A stretch of DNA of 64,000 bases from Hymenobacter negativus (GTDB lineage: Bacteria > Bacteroidota > Bacteroidia > Cytophagales > Hymenobacteraceae): contig NZ_JAGETZ010000002.1 of NCBI RefSeq assembly GCF_017571495.1, positions 558,001 to 622,000 of the forward strand, in the 5' to 3' direction. Shown piece by piece: positions 49,842 through 59,193 of the stretch; position 1 is the first letter of the stretch; every line of letters starts with the position of its first letter. A model generated the notes under the pieces. It saw nothing but the letters and a program-made list of their open reading frames with translations. It searched no databases and had not been told where the DNA came from. The position numbers and the translations under genes were made by a program.

Positions 49842-50043
49842 GCCTGAACTACAGATTCCGGCGGATTCTTCAAATTGCACGGATTTTGTGGACGGCTAGT
49901 GAGCCAGTGAAAAAGAGAAAGGCGGCCCAATTGGGCCGCCTTTTTTGTTGTCTTATTGATTGTTTGAAAACCAAGTCCTATTCGAAAGCCCATCTACAAA
50001 ATCTGCGCAATCCGGAAAATCCGCCATAATCCGTGGTTCAGAC
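49842..50043. repeat. imperfect inverted repeat of AATCCG words flanking a terminator
   Basis: Left arm 49842-49889 and right arm 49996-50043 match in 37 of 48 positions after reverse complementing. Each arm is made of degenerate AATCCG words at about 10-base spacing. They enclose a terminator and fill the gap between two convergent genes. Confidence 0.75.
49918..49946. terminator. bidirectional palindromic terminator between ahcY and the LLM gene
   Basis: AAAGGCGGCCCAA is followed directly by its reverse complement TTGGGCCGCCTTT (26-bp palindrome), with T-runs on both sides. It serves the convergent genes. Confidence 0.85.
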
Positions 50044-51069
50044 TAATGCCGCCCGCACGGTAGGGGCTACCTGCGTGCCCAGCAGTTCAATGGACCGCAA
50101 TACGCTCTGGTGCGAGATGCCCTCAATAACCAACTGGGCCAGAAAGCGGGTGTTGTTAAATAGATTGTACTGGTAGAGCAGCTTATCGATAATATCCTGC
50201 GGGCTGCCGACCAGCAGCGGGCCTTGTGGGCCGCACAGGTAGTCGAAGTGGCGGCGGTCCATGGGCGACCAGCCTCGCTCGCGGCCAATGCGGTTCATGA
50301 GCGCAGAGTAGGGTGGGAAGAATTCGTCGCGGGCCTGTTCGGCGGTATCGGCCAGGTGCAGGTGGCAGTTGATGGCTAGCTGCACCTGCGCGAGGTCGTG
50401 ACCAGCTTTCTGGGCCGATTCGCGGTAAAGCTCGGCAAACGGCACGTACTGCGCGGGTGCGCCGCCGAGGATGGCAATGGTAAGTGGCAAGCCCAACTGT
50501 CCGGCCCGAATGACGGAAGCCGGCGTGCCCCCTACGCCAATCCAAACCGGAATTTTGGCCTGCGCCGGGCGTGGGTATATGCCCTTTGCGTCGATGGAAG
50601 CGCGGTGCTTGCCCTGCCAGGTTACTACCTCGTTGGCGTTGATATTGAGCAGCAATTGCAGCTTTTCAATGAACAGCGCATCGTAATCCTTCAAGTCCTG
50701 CCCGAAGAGCGGAAACGACTCAATGAAGGACCCGCGTCCGGCAATAATCTCGGCCCGGCCATTGGAAATGAGGTCCACCGTGGCAAAGTTCTGGAAGGTG
50801 CGCACCGGGTCGACGGAGCTGAGGACGGTGACGGCGCTGCTCAGTCGGATGCGCTTTGTGATGGCGGCCACAGCGGCCAGAATGACTTCCGGAGCCGAAA
50901 TGATGAAATCGGGGCGATGGTGCTCGCCAAGGGCAAATACGTCCAGGCCAGTTTCGTCGGCCAGCCGGCCCATCGCCAGGATTTCCTGCATGCGTTGCGC
51001 GGCGGCGTGGTCCTGGCCGCCTACGTGGGCGGGGGCTACTTCACCGAACGAGCTAATTCCAAGTTGCAT
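50038..51069 (-). CDS. LLM-class flavin-dependent oxidoreductase (luciferase-like)
   Basis: From the ATG at 51069 the product is 343 residues: MQLGISSFGEVAPAHVGG, LADETGLDVFALGEHHRPDF (typical EHH), AITKRIRLSSAVTVLSSVDPVRTFQNFATVD (in part: LSSAVTVLSSVDPVRTFQN), GRAEIIAGRGSF, and PVWIGVGGTPASV. The fold is the luciferase-like barrel that uses reduced flavin supplied by a partner. Its substrate is unknown. The stop lies in the right arm of the inverted repeat at 49842-50043 and the start is close to a palindromic element at 51105. It is a single gene. Confidence 0.93.
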   Translation of the reverse strand: MQLGISSFGEVAPAHVGGQDHAAAQRMQEILAMGRLADETGLDVFALGEHHRPDFIISAPEVILAAVAAITKRIRLSSAVTVLSSVDPVRTFQNFATVDLISNGRAEIIAGRGSFIESFPLFGQDLKDYDALFIEKLQLLLNINANEVVTWQGKHRASIDAKGIYPRPAQAKIPVWIGVGGTPASVIRAGQLGLPLTIAILGGAPAQYVPFAELYRESAQKAGHDLAQVQLAINCHLHLADTAEQARDEFFPPYSALMNRIGRERGWSPMDRRHFDYLCGPQGPLLVGSPQDIIDKLLYQYNLFNNTRFLAQLVIEGISHQSVLRSIELLGTQVAPTVRAALV

Positions 51070-51104
51070 AGGGTAGGGGAGTCGGGTTGGGGGAATAAAC
51101 GATA

Positions 51105-51198
51105 TAGAGACGCGGCCCTTCACGTCTCGTCGTTGAACAACCGAAAACAGGCATGGGCGTTTTCGGGCAACGATGAAATGCGAAGGGCCGCGTCTCTA
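51105..51198. repeat. 94-bp REP/MITE-like palindromic element
   Basis: TAGAGACGCGGCCCTTC (51105-51121) is perfectly repeated in reverse complement at 51182-51198. Further pairing continues inside (CGTTG, CCGAAAAC) around a short loop. A smaller GAGACG...CGTCTC hairpin is nested in the left half. Confidence 0.8.
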
Positions 51199-51213
51199 GC
51201 GTTCGCCTAAAAA

Positions 51214-53442
51214 CTATTTTACGTCCGGCGTCACGCCCATGTTGGCGTAGCAGAAGCTCCACACGTCGGCCCACTCCTGAATCTGAAGCTTGGTGCTCTT
51301 GCCCGCGCCGTGGCCGGCGTTCACGTCAACTCGAATCAATGTGGGGTTGGGGCCAGTGTTAGCGGCTTGCAGGGCGGCGGCGAATTTGAAGGAGTGCGCG
51401 GGTACTACCCGGTCGTCGTGGTCGGCGGTGGTGACCATGGTGGCGGGGTAGGCAGCGGGCTTCAGGTTGTGCAGGGGCGAGAACTTAAGGAGGTTCTCAA
51501 ACTGCGCCTTGTCGGCCGAGGTGCCGTACTCGGGAGCCCAGTTCCAGCCGATGGTGAAGGTTTGGTAGCGAAGCATATCCATAACACCCACGGCAGGGAG
51601 GGCCACTTTGCACAGGTCGGGGCGCTGCGTCATGGTGGCGCCTACGAGCAAGCCGCCATTCGAGCCGCCCGCGATGGCGAGGTGGTCGTAGTCGGTATAC
51701 TTGTTGGTTTTCAGATACTCAGCGGCGGAAATGAAGTCATCGAACACATTCTGCTTGTTGGGCGTCATGCCGGCTTTGTGCCAGGCTTCGCCATACTCGC
51801 CGCCGCCGCGCAGGTTGGGAATGGCGAGGATGCCACCGTTTTCGAGCCACAGCATGCGGGCCACCGAGAAGCCAGGCGTGAGCGACACGTTGAAGCCGCC
51901 GTAGGCGTAGAGGTAGGTGGGGTTCTTGCCGTTCAGCGCCACGCCTTTTTTGCGGATGATGAACATGGGAATCTTCGTGCCGTCTTTGCTCGGGTAGAAC
52001 ACCTGTGTGGTTTCATAGTCGGCCGGGTTCACGTCTACTTTCGGGGCGCGGAATACGGTGCTGGTATTGGTAGCGAGGTCGTACTTATAGATGGTGGTGG
52101 GGTAGGTGAACGACGTGAAAGCGTAGTACACCGATTTGGCATCGCGCCGGCCACCAAAGCCGCTGGCCGTGCCAATAGCCGGCAGCTTTACGTCGTGCTC
52201 AAACTTGCCCAGCTCCGAATACACCTTTACCTGCGAGCTGGCATCGTTCAGATAGTCAGCAATTAGCTTGCCGCCGACCTGCGTCACGCTTTCCAGCTTG
52301 TTCTTGCTTTCGGGCAGCACGTCGTGCCAGTTGGCTTCCTGCGGCTTCTTCGGGTCGATGCGGATGACGCGGTAGTTCGGGGCTTTGTAGTTGGTGTACA
52401 CCAGCACCTCGCCGCCCACGTTGCCGATGACATTGTTGTTGAATTCGTAGCTCGAAATGAGCGTGGTCCAGGTGGTGGCTTGCTTGGGGTCGGTGAGGTC
52501 GCGCACCAGCAACTGGTTGCCGTCGGCCTTGCCGTCGGTGAGGCTCAGCACCAAGAACCGCTCATCCTCGGTGGCCGTGGCGAAGCGGAAGCCCAGCGGC
52601 ATTTTGGGGTTTTCATACACCAGCTTGTCGGCGCTCTGCGGCGTGTTCAGCTTGTGGAAGTACACTTTGTGGTATTCGTTCTTGCCGGATAGGCCATTTT
52701 CGCCGGCTTTCGGGGCATCGTAGCGGCCGTAATAGAAGCCATTCTTCGTCCATGACGTGCCGGAAACCTTCACCCATTCCAGGGTTTCGGGCAGCAGCTT
52801 GTTGGTGGTGAGGTCCATGATTTGCACCTTGTGCCAGTCGGAGCCACCGCCGCTGGTGGCGTAGGCCAGGTAGCGATGGTCGTTGCTGAACTCCATGCCG
52901 GCCAGAGCGGTGGTGCCATCGGCCGAAAAATTATTGGGGTCGAGCAGCACTTCCGGCTCGCCGGTACTGCGCTGGCGATAGATGACGGCCTGATTTTGCA
53001 AGCCATCGTTCTTGCTGAATACCAGCTCTGCGCCCACTTGCTCAGGAATGCCAAACCGCTCGTAGTTCCAGATTTTAGTGAGCCGCTCCCGAATTTTGTC
53101 GCGAAACGGAATCTGGCCTAAGTAGCCAAAAGTTACCTCGTTTTCAGCCGTCACCCAGGCTTTGGTCTCGGGCGAGTCGAGGCTTTCGAGCCAACGGTAG
53201 GGGTCGGGCACCACGGTGCCGAAATAAGTGTCGGTGTAGTCGGTTTTGCGGGTTGCGGGGTATTTCACGGGCGGGGGGGCGAGCAGGGCTAAGCCAGTAA
53301 GGCGGCTGGGCTCACCATTTTCGGGGGTGGTTACTTCGGTAAGGGACTGATGACGCGGCAGTGTATTGCGCTGCGGCGGCGTGGTGGCCCGGCAGGCCGT
53401 GGCGGCCAGTAGCAGGGCAGAGAAGGAGAGGGCAGCTTTCAT
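51214..53442 (-). CDS. prolyl oligopeptidase-family serine peptidase, lipoprotein
   Basis: The 742-residue protein starts with a lipoprotein signal ([10 protein letters not shown], Cys17). The S9A propeller domain occupies about residues 55-470 and begins with [21 protein letters not shown] (in part: VPDPYRWLE). The peptidase domain has [11 protein letters not shown], the nucleophile in [13 protein letters not shown], the catalytic Asp in [10 protein letters not shown] and the His in NAGHGAGKS. It cleaves short peptides after proline. The lipoprotein signal puts it in the envelope, unlike cytosolic family members. Length is normal plus the signal. It follows the membrane protein gene at 53485 by 42 bp. 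Confidence 0.94.
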   Translation of the reverse strand: MKAALSFSALLLAATACRATTPPQRNTLPRHQSLTEVTTPENGEPSRLTGLALLAPPPVKYPATRKTDYTDTYFGTVVPDPYRWLESLDSPETKAWVTAENEVTFGYLGQIPFRDKIRERLTKIWNYERFGIPEQVGAELVFSKNDGLQNQAVIYRQRSTGEPEVLLDPNNFSADGTTALAGMEFSNDHRYLAYATSGGGSDWHKVQIMDLTTNKLLPETLEWVKVSGTSWTKNGFYYGRYDAPKAGENGLSGKNEYHKVYFHKLNTPQSADKLVYENPKMPLGFRFATATEDERFLVLSLTDGKADGNQLLVRDLTDPKQATTWTTLISSYEFNNNVIGNVGGEVLVYTNYKAPNYRVIRIDPKKPQEANWHDVLPESKNKLESVTQVGGKLIADYLNDASSQVKVYSELGKFEHDVKLPAIGTASGFGGRRDAKSVYYAFTSFTYPTTIYKYDLATNTSTVFRAPKVDVNPADYETTQVFYPSKDGTKIPMFIIRKKGVALNGKNPTYLYAYGGFNVSLTPGFSVARMLWLENGGILAIPNLRGGGEYGEAWHKAGMTPNKQNVFDDFISAAEYLKTNKYTDYDHLAIAGGSNGGLLVGATMTQRPDLCKVALPAVGVMDMLRYQTFTIGWNWAPEYGTSADKAQFENLLKFSPLHNLKPAAYPATMVTTADHDDRVVPAHSFKFAAALQAANTGPNPTLIRVDVNAGHGAGKSTKLQIQEWADVWSFCYANMGVTPDVK

Positions 53443-53484
53443 CGTAGTATCGAAACAGGAAATGAGCGAGATGCGACGTGGCGT

Positions 53485-54588
53485 TTATTGGTCCGTTTGC
53501 ACATCATCGGCAATTGGGCCTGCTGGGTTAGCGGTTGCAGTATCCGTCAGCGGTACGTCTTTGGGGTCATTGGTTTCCATCGGGACAGGGGGCTGGGCTA
53601 CCACGGCTGCTACCAGTTCCGGTAGGTTGGCGCGCAGCCAGCGCAGTTCCTCGTCTACGCGCTGGCTCACCAAGCGCTCCACTTCCAGGCGCTGGGCGGG
53701 ACTGAGCTGCTCGAGTACCGGGGTGGCAGCGGGCGCGGCCTGGGACTCGGAAGCGGCCAGTACAAGGGCTTCGGCGCGCTTCACGCGGGCAACGGAGTCG
53801 GCCACGGCGGCGCTGGTTTCGGAGGCGGCGGCCTGGGCTGCGGTGGCGGCCTGCTTGGCCGTGAGGGTTTCGCGGCGCTGCTGCCGGCGCCAGTGGCCCA
53901 GCGTGATGCGCAACATAATGTAGAGCACCAAGCTCAGAATGGACAAAATAAGGGCCAGCGGGGCGGCGAAACGAAAGAGCAGGCTTTCGGTACTAGTAGC
54001 GCTTGCTGCTCCCGTGCCAGCCGCGTTGCGGTCGGCGGCCGCCGCTAGCTCCGCGGCTTCAGCCGGGCCGAGGGTGGTGCCGGCTGTCACGGCCGTGTCG
54101 GGCGCTTCGGGCGTCATGGCGGTCGGGACTTCGCCCAGCGGTGTACCCGATACCACGTAGTTGGTCAGGGCCGTTTCGAGGGCGGCCACCCGGGCCATGC
54201 GAGCAGGGTCTTTGCGGCGGGCCGGTGAGCCTTTCAGCTTGCTCACAATGGCTTTGGCCAGGGCGGCAAGGCGGGCCGGATTGTCTTTTTTGCCCTGATA
54301 AATAGCGCCTTTGCCCTCAATGGGCTGGTAGAGCAGGCTGTATACCCGGAGGCTGTCGGGCCGGATGCTGGTGGCCAGGGCATCAAGGTTGCCGCCCTCG
54401 CAACGCACGGTGCTCTTGAGGTTGGGCCGCCCGGCGTCGTCGTACACGAAGCGCACGGTGGCGCACCAGATTTGCACCTTGGACTCGTCGAGTGAGGGCT
54501 GGCCGAGAGGCGTTTGGGCCCGCAAGGGGCTTGCAGGCCTCAACAGCATGGCGGCCAGTAGCACGGCCAAAACAAAACGAAAGGTCAT
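53485..54588 (-). CDS. membrane protein with Ala-rich coiled-coil part, unknown
   Basis: From the ATG at 54588 the product is 367 residues. A signal peptide (FVLAVLLAAMLLRPASP) leads to a soluble part containing IWCATVRFVYDD and CEGGNLDALATSIRPDSLRV, then an Ala/Thr/Pro linker, a membrane segment near residues 215-240 (FAAPLALILSILSLVLYIML), a basic patch (WRRQQRRETLT), and an Ala/Glu-rich helical tail (AATAAQAAASETSAAVAD, in part; QRLEVERLVSQRVDEELRWL). So a periplasmic N-domain is connected to a cytoplasmic coiled coil. No family is recognised. The prolyl oligopeptidase gene follows after 42 bp. Confidence 0.7.
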   Translation of the reverse strand: MTFRFVLAVLLAAMLLRPASPLRAQTPLGQPSLDESKVQIWCATVRFVYDDAGRPNLKSTVRCEGGNLDALATSIRPDSLRVYSLLYQPIEGKGAIYQGKKDNPARLAALAKAIVSKLKGSPARRKDPARMARVAALETALTNYVVSGTPLGEVPTAMTPEAPDTAVTAGTTLGPAEAAELAAAADRNAAGTGAASATSTESLLFRFAAPLALILSILSLVLYIMLRITLGHWRRQQRRETLTAKQAATAAQAAASETSAAVADSVARVKRAEALVLAASESQAAPAATPVLEQLSPAQRLEVERLVSQRVDEELRWLRANLPELVAAVVAQPPVPMETNDPKDVPLTDTATANPAGPIADDVQTDQ

Positions 54589-55242
54589 AAGCAGCGCGAT
54601 TTTACCGGAAAAGTACGGTTTTGAGCGCAACTTATTATTGTTTTGATGCTAAGTCCGATTCGGCGGCGCGGCTGGCCGCCGACTTAAACTTGGGCCCGGC
54701 TCTGCGGTTATTGGTAGTTTCCGTCCGCCGTAGCGCCGCTGCGGCGACGTTGCGCCAGCGCGCCAATGCCGGGTCTGGTTAACCCGTGCTGCGGCTCACA
54801 AAGCATAGCCGCAACTGGAGCTGGTTAGTCGACGAAAACCGGCCGGAGGCGAATGCGAACGACGCTGGCCGAATTGCAAATAAGGCATCCCGGCTACCCT
54901 GCACGAGCTGTCGGGGCTCGGCCACGAGATTTTCTTGGGTAAGACTGTTCAGCAGGAAATCACTCAACTCCTTCATTGAGTATAAGGCTGGCAGGCAATT
55001 CAGGAGCAGGACAGATACCGCTTCCACAGCCAGCAACTACGGCTTCCTAAGCAACCGTAGTGGCAGCTGGGCATTTCGATAACGAACCATGGGCGGCTTT
55101 TCCAGGTGACACGTCCATAGGCTATGTTGCTTGGCATGAGGCAGCTCTTGCGCTAGGCTGATAGTCGGTGGTCGCGTTGGTCAGGCATCTTTTTTACCTT
55201 AGGCAGAGCCGCCTTACGTACGGCTCTGCCTAAGGTAAGCTG
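54589..55242. other. 650-bp gap without a supported gene
   Basis: Open frames of 85-98 codons exist on both strands (54779-55036, 54786-55082), but neither reads like a conserved protein and they exclude each other. A perfect 18-bp inverted repeat is at 55194-55238. It could hold a decayed gene. Confidence 0.5.
55194..55238. repeat. 18-bp perfect inverted repeat after the sugar dehydrogenase gene
   Basis: TTACCTTAGGCAGAGCCG (55194-55211) and its exact reverse complement (55221-55238), loop of 9 bases. On the minus strand the stem is followed by A, not T, so it is not a classical terminator for the gene it follows. Confidence 0.7.
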
Positions 55243-58200
55243 CTAGGGCACCAGTATCAGCGGGCGCACGGTGCGCTTATTGCCCTGCTGCACTATCACG
55301 GTATACACGCCGCTGCGCAGGCCGCGGAGCGAGAGCCGCGCCTCGTTCGGGCCGGGTGTGGCGTGGTGGGTGGTAGTAGCCACGCGGTAGCCCATCGGGT
55401 CGCGCACTTCTATCAGTACTTTATCGCCAGCTTCGGCTTGAAAACCAATGCTTACCTGGTCCTGGGCCGGATTAGGGTAAAGCATTACCGCGTCGTTCCG
55501 GTCCGGTCCGGGCTGAGTGCGGGCCGCGGCTCCGGTTGCCGTCCGGAACAAGGCTGTTGCTGGAACGAGGGCTTTGGTTAGTCCCGGTCCGGCATAGCTC
55601 ACGTTGAGCACCTGGTCGCCGCCGCGCTCAAAAAAACCGACCGTAACGGCGTGCAAGCCGGCCTTAAGGCCAATCTGCCCGGTGCGTTCCTGGGTACCGT
55701 GCTGTCCGTCATTATCCACCACCAAAGTCGAACCGATAAAGAGCTGGGAGCCGTCGTCCGATGAGGTGTAAAAGGTATAAATGCCGTCGGTGGGCACACT
55801 CACGTAGCCCGTGTAGCGGAACGCAAAATTGTCATCGCGCAGGCGTGGGCTTAGGCTGAAGGTGGACACCGTGCCGCTGGTCGTGGCCGTAAGGCCGCTG
55901 AAAGCTGGTAGTGTACCCCAGGAGCCCTGGTAGTAGGCATAGTTAAGGCCCGCCACCGGATTAGCGGGGTTGTCGGGAATGCGCAGAGTGCTGCCCGTGG
56001 TGGTCCGGAACAGCGCCGTGGTGGGCACGGCAGTTTTCGTCAGACCAGGTCCGGCATAATTCACTTCCAGTACTTCCGCCCCGGCCTGCTCGAAGAAGCT
56101 AACCGTAATGGCGTGCAAGCCGGCCTTAAGGCCAATCTGCCCGGTGCGCTCCTGAGTGCCGTGTAGTCCGTCATTATCCACCACCAAAGTCGAACCGATG
56201 AAGAGCTGGGAGCCGTCGTCCGATGAGGTGTAGAAGGTATAGATGCCATCGGTGGGCACGCTCACGTAGCCCGTGTAGCGAAACGCGAAATTGTCATCGC
56301 GCAGGCGCGGGGCCAGGCTGAAGGTGGGTACTGTGCCGCTGGCTGTGGCCGTGAGGCCGCTGAAAGCCGGTAGCGCATTCCAGGTGCCCTGGTAGTAGGT
56401 ATAGTCGAGCCCAGCCACCGGATTGGCGGGGTTGTCGGGGTTGCGCAGGGTGCTGGTGCTCACGGGCTGAAAGTTAGCCGTATAGGTCGCGTCATTGGTT
56501 GGAATGGCAATGGTCTGGGTTTGCGCACCACCGTTCGACCACGACACAAATTCGTACGTCACGCCGCCCATGGTCTGCGGCGAAGGAGCGCCGAGCGTGC
56601 GCAGGATGCCCTCCACCCCCAGTATTGATGCGGGCGCGGCTTGCGGCGTGCCATCGAGGGTGAGACTCAATCCAGCGGGGTTGGTGGCCAGGCTGATGGT
56701 AGAAGTCTGCGGCAGAATATCGCGGTACGTACTGGTTTTCACCCCCCCGGCATCGGTCACGGTCAGAATCAGGCGGTAGAATACGTTGGCCGCTGTCTCG
56801 CCGCTATTGGGAATGGTGAACGTGCCCGTTTGGGAGCCCTGACTGAAAGGCGTACCATCGTGCACATGCGTGTCGTGGTGCAAGTCAACCTGCCACACAA
56901 AGGCGCTGGCCGGCAGGGGGCCATCCTCGGCATCAGTGGCGCTGCCCGAAAACGAGATGGTCGTACCCGCCACGTAGGTAGTGCCGCTGGCCGGCGTCAG
57001 AATCTGGGCCGTAGGGGCCGTGTTGGGGGCCGTAACGGTAAGGGTGGCCGCGGTGCTCGTGGCGGTGCCCACGCTGTTGGTCACCACCGCGCGGTATTGG
57101 CCGGCATCGGCCGCTACCACGCTGGCAATGGTGTAGCTGGTGCCTGTGGCCCCGGCAATGTTCACGCCGTTTTTCTGCCACTGGTAGCTCAGCGGCGTGC
57201 TGCCGGCGGCGGCTACGGAGAAGGTGGCCGCTGCCCCCGGCACCACCGCCACGCTGGCGGGTTGGGTGGTGATAACCGGCGCGCTGGTGGTGGCCGTGTA
57301 CACTACTTTGAAGAGGGAAGCGCCGTTGCGGGCCAGGTAATACAGGTTGCCGTCGGGGCCGGTTTCCAGGGCCAGGGCGTCGCCGGGCATGTTCAGGGCA
57401 AAGGCTGCACGGGCGGGCGGTGTGGTGCTGCTGTTGGGGTCGATGTAGTTAATCCACTTGCCGCAGTAGTCCTGGTAGAAGTACTTGCCCACGTACTGGC
57501 TGGGGTAATTGGTGGCCGAGGGGTTGAAGAATGTGCCGCCCGTAATGGAGCAGCCCGTGCCGTCGGGGAAGCCGCTGGCGTGCGGGTACGCAAATACCGG
57601 GGCCGTTTCGCCCGTCCGGACACTGTAGCCCTCCGACGACGGCCAGCCGAAATTGCGCCCGCCCACGCTGGCGTTGTTGATTTCCTCCCAGCTGCCTTCG
57701 CCCACATCATTGATGAAGAGGGTGCCCGTAACGGGCTGCACCGCGAACGTGAAGGGGTTGCGCAGGCCGTAGCTCCACACCCGCTGGCGCTGGGCCGACA
57801 AGCTGCTGCCCACGTACGGATTACCGGCCGGCACCGAGCCGTCGGCGTTGATGCGCAGCAGCTTGCCCATGTACGAGTCCAGGTTTGGGGCGTTGGTGCG
57901 GTTGGCATTCTCGCCCACGGCCACGTACAGCTTGCCGTCGAGCCCGAAGTGCATGGCCCCGCCGTTGTGGTTGGTAGCGGTACTCAGCGGGTCGAGGTTC
58001 AGCACCAGTGTTTCGCTGCCTGCGACGGCCACGTCACCATTGGCCGTAAAGCGGCTGATGCGGTTGTTGGCCCCACTGGCCAGCGTGTAGTATAGGTAGA
58101 TGTAGTGGTTGCTCAGGTAGCCCGGGTCGATGGCAATGCCCACCAGCCCACGCTCGCCGCTTGAGTTCACGGCCAGGCTCACGAAGGGCGTGGACACCAG

Positions 58201-58461
58201 GCTGCCGTTGTTAATAACCCGGAGCTGCCCGGTTTGCTGGCACACAAAAATGCGCCCGTCCGGGGCAAAGGCCAAGGCCGTGGGGTTGGTGATGCCCGAG
58301 GCCACCAGGACCGCACTAAAGCCGGCAGGAAAAGTAGGCGCAGCCTGCTGGGCCAAGGCCGGCAAGCTGGTCAGGCAGCCAACGAATAGCAGCACCAGTA
58401 TGAGCCGCAGGATATTCGGGCCGCGCCCGATAAAGCGAGAGGGGGATGTAGATGTTTTCAT
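55243..58461 (-). CDS. secreted glucose/sorbosone dehydrogenase-type protein with Ig, PA14 repeats and T9SS domain
   Basis: The 1072-residue protein starts with a signal peptide (LILVLLFVGCLTSLPALAQ). Residues about 45-390 are a PQQ-type sugar dehydrogenase propeller (ITNPTALAFAPDGRIFVCQ, NHNGGAMHFGLDGKLYVAVG, YGLRNPFTFAVQP, INDVGEGSWEEIN). An Ig-like domain (about 395-475), a PKD-like region with HHDTHVHDG, and a chitobiase-like repeat region follow. Two nearly identical PA14/GLEYA-type domains (about 665-970) with DGIYTFYTSSDDGSQLFIG and a T9SS sorting domain (MLYPNPAQDQVSIGF, GVYTVIVQQ) end it. It probably oxidises sugars at the cell surface and uses PA14 domains to bind glycans. Confidence 0.9.
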   Translation of the reverse strand: MKTSTSPSRFIGRGPNILRLILVLLFVGCLTSLPALAQQAAPTFPAGFSAVLVASGITNPTALAFAPDGRIFVCQQTGQLRVINNGSLVSTPFVSLAVNSSGERGLVGIAIDPGYLSNHYIYLYYTLASGANNRISRFTANGDVAVAGSETLVLNLDPLSTATNHNGGAMHFGLDGKLYVAVGENANRTNAPNLDSYMGKLLRINADGSVPAGNPYVGSSLSAQRQRVWSYGLRNPFTFAVQPVTGTLFINDVGEGSWEEINNASVGGRNFGWPSSEGYSVRTGETAPVFAYPHASGFPDGTGCSITGGTFFNPSATNYPSQYVGKYFYQDYCGKWINYIDPNSSTTPPARAAFALNMPGDALALETGPDGNLYYLARNGASLFKVVYTATTSAPVITTQPASVAVVPGAAATFSVAAAGSTPLSYQWQKNGVNIAGATGTSYTIASVVAADAGQYRAVVTNSVGTATSTAATLTVTAPNTAPTAQILTPASGTTYVAGTTISFSGSATDAEDGPLPASAFVWQVDLHHDTHVHDGTPFSQGSQTGTFTIPNSGETAANVFYRLILTVTDAGGVKTSTYRDILPQTSTISLATNPAGLSLTLDGTPQAAPASILGVEGILRTLGAPSPQTMGGVTYEFVSWSNGGAQTQTIAIPTNDATYTANFQPVSTSTLRNPDNPANPVAGLDYTYYQGTWNALPAFSGLTATASGTVPTFSLAPRLRDDNFAFRYTGYVSVPTDGIYTFYTSSDDGSQLFIGSTLVVDNDGLHGTQERTGQIGLKAGLHAITVSFFEQAGAEVLEVNYAGPGLTKTAVPTTALFRTTTGSTLRIPDNPANPVAGLNYAYYQGSWGTLPAFSGLTATTSGTVSTFSLSPRLRDDNFAFRYTGYVSVPTDGIYTFYTSSDDGSQLFIGSTLVVDNDGQHGTQERTGQIGLKAGLHAVTVGFFERGGDQVLNVSYAGPGLTKALVPATALFRTATGAAARTQPGPDRNDAVMLYPNPAQDQVSIGFQAEAGDKVLIEVRDPMGYRVATTTHHATPGPNEARLSLRGLRSGVYTVIVQQGNKRTVRPLILVP
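55541..56464. repeat. 462-bp tandem duplication coding for two PA14-type domains
   Basis: Copies at 55541-56002 and 56003-56464 are nearly identical, in frame (154 residues each). Differences such as DNDGLHG/DNDGQHG and SLAPRL/SLSPRL are scattered. Confidence 0.9.
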
Positions 58462-59193
58462 GGAAAGGATTGAAAGGGAAAAGCGAACAAGGAATTGAAA
58501 GCAGCAGGACGCCAGCTTTCAGTTTTCCAGTAGGGGCGAGTAGTAGACAGGCTGGATTTAAACCATAGGCAATATTGAGATTAGAAGGTGGCTGTGAATC
58601 AGTCTAGATAGGTTTCAGAGCCTTTGCATAGGACTTGCTTCCTAAATGTATGTAGTCTGAATTGTAATTCTTTAGCCGGCTGGCATTAACAAATTGCGTT
58701 AGTTGGATAGTGCACACAAGAATCCCTTATTGGGTGGCGCTAGCGCAAAAACACGCCGCTTCCAGCACGCTTTAATAACAACCCTTAGCCCGAAGCGCAG
58801 CCGCCGGGCAATTCCCAAAAGGCTTGGCCGGCCCCCCGTTTGCCTGGAGCGCCGCCCAAGACATCTGCTGCTTCGAGGGGCCAGTGCTGCGGCTGCCCAG
58901 CGGCCGGAGTAGTGGCCGGGAAAGGAGACGCCAGCGCGGCAGCAAGGACTCTTACCCGCCGCGGCCGGGGTACCATGAAATCTACCCTGGGCAGCACCGT
59001 CACCGTGTAGCCGCAGCTGTGTAGCGGCTGCCTGGGGCCTTGTATACCTATTAGGCTCTTGAAGCTGGGTGCGCTATGCCCTAGCCAAACCAAATTATGT
59101 TTCAAGCAATGGCCAAAAACTTATACTTTTAACAACTAATCAACTCTTTCCACGAATTTTGCATCAACTTTTCCAACCCTATTTCCAGACCTT
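58462..59193. other. 730-bp divergent intergenic region
   Basis: Between two divergent secreted-protein genes. Frames on both strands (58703-58912, 58785-59105, 58824-59024) have Pro/Arg-rich, non-conserved composition and I do not accept them. The left 250 bp are AT-richer and probably hold promoters; no perfect TAnnTTTG box was found. A CGAATTTTG word (59153-59161) is one base off, about 30 bp before the right-hand gene. Confidence 0.5.

Noticed and set aside
54786..55082. 98-codon plus-strand frame in the 54.6-55.2 kb gap
   Set aside because: Competes with an 85-codon frame on the opposite strand; neither has conserved-looking sequence or a promoter.
56641..58095. 484-codon plus-strand frame opposite the sugar dehydrogenase
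   Set aside because: Antisense to a gene with clear domains; composition is Arg/Gly/His-rich and shows no motif.
58785..59105. 106-codon minus-strand frame in the gap before the 59194 gene
   Set aside because: Pro/Arg/Ala-rich and patternless; competing frames on the other strand are no better.
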